Assembly (NCBI RefSeq): GCF_043641665.1
Contig: NC_092200.1
Coordinates: 19,117,423 to 19,181,422, forward strand
From: Enoplosus armatus
Lineage: Eukaryota; Chordata; Actinopteri; Centrarchiformes; Enoplosidae
Length of the DNA: 64,000 nt
Direction of reading: 5' to 3'
The translations under genes and the position numbers were made by a program. Below are positions 60,511 to 64,000 of the stretch, piece after piece. Position 1 is the stretch's first letter. Every line of letters begins with the position of its first letter. Below the pieces are notes generated by a model. It searched no databases. It saw only the letters and a list, made by a program, of their open reading frames with translations, and was not told where the DNA came from.

Positions 60511-63500
60511 AACGACCTTGGTCATGAAAAGGAGATGATGGCATTAAGTTATTAAGTTATCACATCAAACGTACCTGACGTAACTTGCTTGGCCACAGCT
60601 AACTGTACATGTGCAATCACTAAAAGAGCTCGGCCCAGCGCCATATGGGCTAATAAGAGAGTGGCCCTTTCTGTCACTAAGACCAATCATGGAAAAAGCT
60701 TTGGGTCTTAACCATATGGATTTCAGTGACTGCTTCTACCACTGTCGTAGCCACTAAAGGAGCTTGGCCGCGGGCCATCTGGGACTCCCACTGCAGAGGC
60801 GTATTGGAGGGTATTACCTTAAACTCCCCATCTTCAGCTCTTCCTCAACCTCTAAATGTGAACAGTAGCCAGCTAGTGGGGGGTCAAACCAAACCAAACA
60901 CACTCTTATAACCCCCCCCCCCCTTTTTTTTTTACACCAACACTCAACTGCGTAACACATGAAAACTGAACAAATACATGATTTGACATACCTAGAGCCG
61001 AAACAATTGCAGAAAAAGAATGTGCAAATATTTGTGTCGATGTAATAAGTGAAGTTTTACATCACAGGAAACTGAATATCGGGTTTTGGCGAGACAAAAC
61101 AAAGACATCTGAAGACGTCACCCTGGACTCTGGGATGTTGAAGACGGGCGTCTTCCACTTTTCTTTATTTATTAAGTAATCTAAAGTCTCATGGTTTTAC
61201 AAAAGCATCAGGGCTCTGCAGTACAAGCAGTTTTGCTTGCCAGAAAGCCTTTCTGGCAGAAAGACAGGACTTCTCCCAGGAGACTGCTGCTCGTGTCCCG
61301 TGTGCAACCAAAAGTCAACGTTGGACTTATTATTTTATTATTTTATGACCTTTTCCTAAACCTAACCAAGTAGTTTTGATGGCTAAACCTAACCAAACTG
61401 CGACAGTTTCACAACGTTAACCCCCGTGTTAGAAAGGCTTTCTGGCAGAAAGGCAAGAGGTTTGTATATTAACTGGCCCCCTCGTGTCATCGTGCAAAAG
61501 TGGCCCCTGGGCAAAGTAAGTTTAGCATGTTTCTTCTTTCTCTTGATATCAGCTGTTTTTTTACAGTCAGTCCTGTCTTCACTGATCAGAGGAAGTGAAG
61601 TCCTGGTCATGTGCGGACTGAGGTTTGTCTGGACGTTCAACATGTCCCTTTGTAGGCCCGCTGAGAAACTGAGAGGGCCACCTAATTAAGCAGGAACATC
61701 TGCGGCTCAGTCCACACAGAGCAGGAGGGGACGGAGAGGCATGAGCTGGGGGGCGACGTCTATCCACATCTCAGTCCAGAAGCTGCGCACCACACACCCA
61801 CACACCACACTTCACACTTTATAAAGAAAAAACACACACACACACCGCTAGAACACCGTGCTACAGGCAGAATGTTCTGCACGCTTGTTTCACGTTCCTG
61901 CTTCAGTTTTAGAATTTTCACCAGCAGAGGCAAACCACTGGCTGGAATAATGTGACAGAACCTCCCAGAGAAAAAGAACAGACTCCAGTTCAGCTGATAA
62001 ATAAATAAAAAATTGAATTTTCTCTGATTAAATACTAAAATCAGAAAATTAATAAGTAACGTCTACGCTCCTAAATCTCCTTGTGGTATGTTTGATGATG
62101 TTGTAGTAGTTCAGGTAAAAACTCACACTCGCAACCAACCAAGAAAAGAGCAGTGTGTGGGCAGACAAAGCCCCCGTTTAAAAAGGCCGAGGCTTTAATC
62201 TGAACGCGCCTCATGAATGGAATTCCGCTGCCGAGTACGGAGGGCTCAAGCAGGGAACTGGCCAAGAGTCAGCCAGGGAATAAACACAAACTTGTCCAAA
62301 GAACGGCACCACCCTTCATCTGTTATTACACTGATTAACCACCAGAACAATGTGGTTGCTGAGCAAAACGGCCTCCGCGACAAGGGGTGCCCACTGGCCA
62401 AGTGGCCAAGACACAGTCTGTAGTATAATTCACCAAAAAATAATACTAACGAGAAACAACACTGATGTGCAAAAAAAAAAAAAAAAGCAAAATCTTGAAA
62501 TTTGCAAAAACCACACCGCCAAACACTCCAAAAACCTAGGAGCCGGATCCAGTTTAACACCTTGGTGCACCTGGAGCACATGAACTCGTGTCAGCTTATC
62601 TGCCGACTACAATCGGAGCAGTAGATGCAGATCACTGTAACCTTTCATGTTGTTCTGCGGCAGCTAATCTCAGTCACAATGTCAGGTCATGCGGCGCAAA
62701 GTCACACACACACACACACACACACACACAGCCTTTGTTTTGGCCCTCTAAAAGACTCAAACGTGTCGCTAACATAGCTGTATAACAGGAGAAAGTAAGC
62801 TGAGAGGAATAACTTTGATTCGGCCAGAAGTCCACACTCTTGTCGACACACACACACACACACACGATGGTGTTGTGGTCCGGTCGAATGCTGACAGAGG
62901 ACCGAGTCAGGCCGGGAAAATGTGACTCGAGTCATTCTGTGGGTGATTAGTCATCGTACAAGCCTAATCAAAGAGGGATTGGCCTTGTGACTTTGTCAGG
63001 AGCTATATCACAGATCAGCTCAGCCAACAGGATGGAGGGCCTTTCCTCTAAGAAGAAGAAGAAGAAGAAGAACAAGAACAAGGACTTTTATTGAGAATTA
63101 CTTTTATTAATCTCCCTTGGGGGGAGGGGGGTCAAAGGCGCCACCAACACCAGTTTTGGAGACCTGGCAGCCTTGCTCAAGGGGAGGTGAACTGGCACCC
63201 CTCCAGCTACCACAAACCAAGTTGCCAGATCCCTGGTATCAAACAGTGGACTGGGTTTCACTCTCCAAGTGCCAGAGATAAACCAGATGATATGACGTTT
63301 GACCTGATGACGATACTTTCAGTCACTCACACTGACACCTAAGGGGAAAAAAAGATCTATCGAAACAATCCCAGATCAGCTGATATCAGTGGTAAACAGT
63401 AAACCTATTAATACTGATATTGCTCACTTCCGCTGGTTATAAAAGGGTTTTTAAAGTGACCGGAACTTGGTTTTTGTTTACGTTCATTTGCGCGGTATGA

Positions 63501-64000
63501 TTTTGTACGATTAGTAGTAAAAGTCACAAATCCCAAACGTCTCCGTGTGCTGCTCCGGTCCAGTCAAACTTAATCTCGGGCACGGATCCAGCAGCCGGGC
63601 AGACAGCCTCAACTGTTCCAGGACCAGCCCTGGCTGCTGCCAAGTAAACAAAACACAATTCAGCTGCTCAGGGGTCTCACGTGCCTACACCGCTGGAGAT
63701 ATTTACCTCGAAAGGGGCGAGGTGACGCATTTTATAACCGGCAGCGCGACAAAACAAATTAAAATGACAATTACTCTTAAGTAATTAATTATTTTTAATC
63801 AATCATGGCGTAACTTAATGTTTTTTCCTGGTAAGGCGCGCGAAGTTACCCACAGTTCGTCTTACCTTCCCAGTTCTTTGCCGGGGATGATGGCGTAGTG
63901 CTCGGTGAAAGGCTCGTGGCTGATGCTGGTCTTGATTTCGGACAACAAGCCGCCGGCGCTGCGGCCCCGGCTCGGTTCTGCCGCCGGGCCGCGCTGGAGG
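41459..64000 (-). CDS. stk17a: STK17A (DRAK1) serine/threonine kinase, exons 1 (partial) to 7
   Basis: Joining 63866-64000, 54842-55054, 44099-44246, 43250-43376, 43096-43144, 42501-42680 and 41459-41864 gives 418 residues, open at the right edge. Numbering is from the first readable codon. Glycine loop LGRGKFAVV is at 43-51, the ATP-binding Lys is 66 (EYAAKF), the catalytic loop VVHLDLKPQN has Asp 163, DFG is 184-186 and APE 208-210. The CaMK-group C-lobe blocks [20 protein letters not shown] and [13 protein letters not shown] are intact. The C-terminus ends [20 protein letters not shown] and GEFIY, characteristic of STK17A rather than STK17B. It is a death-associated-kinase-family enzyme, largely nuclear and linked to apoptosis in mammals. 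All introns are GT-AG with matching phases. The fish tail carries an added Ala/Val/Glu-rich tract. Confidence 0.95.
41896..42289. mobile_element. hAT-type non-autonomous element in stk17a intron 6
   Basis: The left end CAATGGTTCCCAACCTGGGG and the complement of the right end CACTGGTTCCTAACCTTTTT form inverted repeats of the CAnTGGTTCYxAACCT kind seen in hAT elements. Flanks TCTTAGAC (left) and ATCTAAAC (right) could be a worn 8-base target duplication of the T.....A type. At 394 bases it has no coding sequence. Confidence 0.75.
42296..42350. repeat. Second hAT-type left end
   Basis: CAGTGGTTCCCAACCTGAGC and AGGGGTCAGCAAAG match the left end of 41896-42289 in the same orientation. Similarity stops after about 50 bases, before exon 6. 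Confidence 0.65.
42501..42680 (-). CDS. stk17a: stk17a coding exon 6 (C-lobe)
   Basis: Acceptor TTTTTAG and donor GTCAGT, 180 bases. It encodes [40 protein letters not shown] and LLRKQP, ending two bases into a Gln codon. Confidence 0.95.
42940..43015. repeat. hAT-type right end in intron 5
   Basis: TATATACAATGGTAAAATAG followed by GGGCCCCTTAAGAAAAA matches the right 60 bases of 41896-42289; the last ten bases have drifted. Confidence 0.7.
43096..43144 (-). CDS. stk17a: stk17a coding exon 5 (micro-exon, APE to MW)
   Basis: 49 bases with acceptor TTTTCAG and donor GTAAGA. It encodes [15 protein letters not shown] and the first two bases of Trp. It is too short to show as a sizeable open frame but is required by phase on both sides. 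Intron 4, upstream of it, is only 105 bases. Confidence 0.93.
43250..43376 (-). CDS. stk17a: stk17a coding exon 4 (DFG and activation segment)
   Basis: Acceptor CCCATCAG and donor GTGAGT. It encodes [26 protein letters not shown] and [11 protein letters not shown], ending in phase 1 within the Ala of APE. Confidence 0.95.
44099..44246 (-). CDS. stk17a: stk17a coding exon 3 (hinge to catalytic Asp)
   Basis: 148 bases encoding [19 protein letters not shown] through [13 protein letters not shown]. The acceptor CAG directly follows a (TG)n tract, and the donor GTCAGT is followed within a few bases by a (CA)n stretch. The length is not a multiple of three, so skipping would shift the frame and remove the catalytic loop. 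Confidence 0.95.
44440..44500. repeat. Short fish repeat fragment
   Basis: GTTTGGACGGTGGGAGGAAA followed by CCGGAGCACCCGCAGGAAAC is a recurring block of teleost dispersed repeats. It lies in stk17a intron 2. Confidence 0.55.
46224..46340 (-). mobile_element. tRNA-derived SINE, copy 2
   Basis: On the minus strand GGCTCACCTGGTAGAGTGCG (A-box region) is followed by GAGTCCTTAACGCAGCGCCC and the B box GAGTTCGATTCC (46270-46281), then GCACGTCACCTGTC and a CT-rich end. A-box to B-box spacing and order match a tRNA-like promoter. It is more complete than the copy at 24951-25075. The tRNA-like fold is not intact enough for a tRNA gene. Confidence 0.8.
47028..47225. repeat. Dispersed teleost repeat
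   Basis: AAAGGTCCCATATTGTAGAA, GGGAAAGTATCAAAGCGCTC and GTGCCTTTAAAACGAGCC are consecutive blocks of a repeat I recall as very common in teleost introns. The class is uncertain. Confidence 0.55.
48043..48072. repeat. (CA)n microsatellite
   Basis: About 15 CA repeats in stk17a intron 2. Confidence 0.95.
48536..48557. repeat. Poly-G run
   Basis: 22 consecutive G. Confidence 0.9.
49080..49815. repeat. Probable degenerate DNA-transposon remnant
   Basis: The right edge complemented reads AGGGGCGTTAACGATTCACC then GATACGAATCGG, like the TAGGGGTGTAACGATTCACCG ends of hAT-like fish elements. The left part has repeated GATACG/GATTCG words. I could not align the two ends, so limits and class are uncertain. 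Confidence 0.4.
52236..52534. repeat. Element D fragment, copy 2
   Basis: GACCAGGTCTGAATCAAACA, CTGATTGGTTGTTTGATTCC, AAGGAGCCCTTCACTTAGAT and TTGCCTGCTGTAGCTTTAA match the inner and right arms of 36013-36797. The left outer arm is missing. There is no LINE insertion in this copy. Confidence 0.8.
52980..53021. repeat. (GT)n microsatellite
   Basis: About 20 GT repeats. Confidence 0.95.
53153..53200. repeat. (CA)n microsatellite
   Basis: About 20 CA repeats, slightly interrupted. Confidence 0.95.
53309..53352. repeat. (GT)n microsatellite
   Basis: 22 GT repeats. Confidence 0.95.
54107..54474 (-). repeat. Dispersed repeat E, copy 2 (inverted relative to 15602-16007)
   Basis: Its complement begins CTGCAGTATTCTCCGAAACG and ends CCTCGCGCCTGAGACACT. 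A minus-strand frame at 54151-54363 encodes 70 residues ([30 protein letters not shown]) and aligns without a break to most of the 57-codon frame in the other copy. It lies in stk17a intron 2 just before exon 2. Confidence 0.8.
54842..55054 (-). CDS. stk17a: stk17a coding exon 2 (N-lobe)
   Basis: Acceptor CCTTCCAG and donor GTGAGT, 213 bases, phase 2 at both ends. It completes the glycine loop and encodes [20 protein letters not shown], with the ATP-binding Lys and a basic KRRK stretch. The helix C region [11 protein letters not shown] and the hinge lead-in EMVLVLE follow. Confidence 0.96.
55262..55410. repeat. Degenerate short-unit fish repeat
   Basis: GATGAGATATTTCACTAAAG, TGGTGCTAGAGGAAACACCA and TTGGGGACCATGAATGTCTG match the cluster at 20020-20560. 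Confidence 0.6.
58918..58978. repeat. Fragment of the GAAGCCAAAACGTCTCGATC repeat
   Basis: AAAGATGGACGACACGACGG followed by CTGAAAGTGAAGCC and ATCTCGATCGCC, in stk17a intron 1. Confidence 0.7.
60019..60310 (+). mobile_element. Element A, copy 4, truncated
   Basis: It starts AAGAGTGCCGCGGGGGTGAC, continues with AAAAGCCAATGGGATTT and GGAATCGCCAGAAGTAAAAA, and breaks off after GACGTCACCACCGCTG, so the right half is missing. Confidence 0.8.
60476..60509. repeat. (GAT)n microsatellite
   Basis: About 11 GAT repeats. Confidence 0.9.
61229..61455. repeat. Short fish repeat bounded by inverted GCCAGAAAGCCTTTCTGGC blocks
   Basis: GCCAGAAAGCCTTTCTGGC (61239-61257) is itself a palindrome. AGAAAGGCTTTCTGGCAG recurs at about 61431. 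Between them is CTTTTCCTAAACCTAACCAA, a block I recall as frequent in teleosts. Confidence 0.6.
62703..62730. repeat. (CA)n microsatellite
   Basis: 14 CA repeats; a second shorter CA tract lies at about 62847-62864. Confidence 0.9.
63866..64000 (-). CDS. stk17a: stk17a coding exon 1, 3-prime part
   Basis: Open from the window edge. It ends with [10 protein letters not shown], then [18 protein letters not shown] and two bases of an Arg codon before donor GTAAGA. The start codon is outside the window. The upstream residues are Arg-, Gly- and Pro-rich and encoded by CpG-dense DNA, as is usual for a first exon. Confidence 0.92.

Noticed and set aside
1..64000. CRISPR arrays, operons, phage or retroviral genes
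   Set aside because: The tandem array at the left edge has no spacer structure, introns and repeats are animal-type, and no gag, pol or env frame of usable length was seen.

Overview
The window reads as nuclear DNA of a ray-finned (probably percomorph) fish. It holds two split protein-coding genes, both on the minus strand. It also carries many CA/TG microsatellites, long G or C runs, Tc1/mariner relics, hAT-like and fold-back elements, LINE tails and tRNA-derived SINEs of the kind common in teleosts. I see no bacterial-type operon, CRISPR array, phage or virus gene, rRNA or functional tRNA gene.

Layout: 1-7370 is intergenic and repeat-rich; it opens with a tandem array and carries two fold-back elements, one split by a LINE tail. 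VOPP1 occupies 7844-29610 (minus). All five coding exons can be read with GT-AG introns, giving a complete 175-residue protein; intron 1 is about 13 kb. 29611-40900 is the interval between the genes and contains only repeats that I can recognise. STK17A (DRAK1-type death-associated protein kinase) runs from its stop codon at 41459 to the right edge (minus). Coding exons 1 (partial) to 7 can be read as 418 residues; the start codon lies beyond base 64000.

The two genes lie head to tail in one transcriptional direction. VOPP1 is a small vesicular membrane protein with a Cys-rich luminal part and a Pro-rich cytosolic tail bearing PPxY motifs. STK17A is a Ser/Thr kinase linked to apoptosis. Nothing in the sequence shows that they act together; their proximity looks like ordinary synteny.

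I found no convincing new biological system. The points most worth a second look are: STK17A exon 3, whose acceptor directly follows a (TG)n tract and whose donor is followed by a CA tract; transposon ends flanking STK17A exon 6; the two-length tandem array at the left edge; an inverted repeat pair that keeps a short reading frame; and two LINE tails each nested in a palindromic element. Exon boundaries come from translating both strands and matching splice consensus by eye. Family names for repeats come from recalled sequence features, not database searches.
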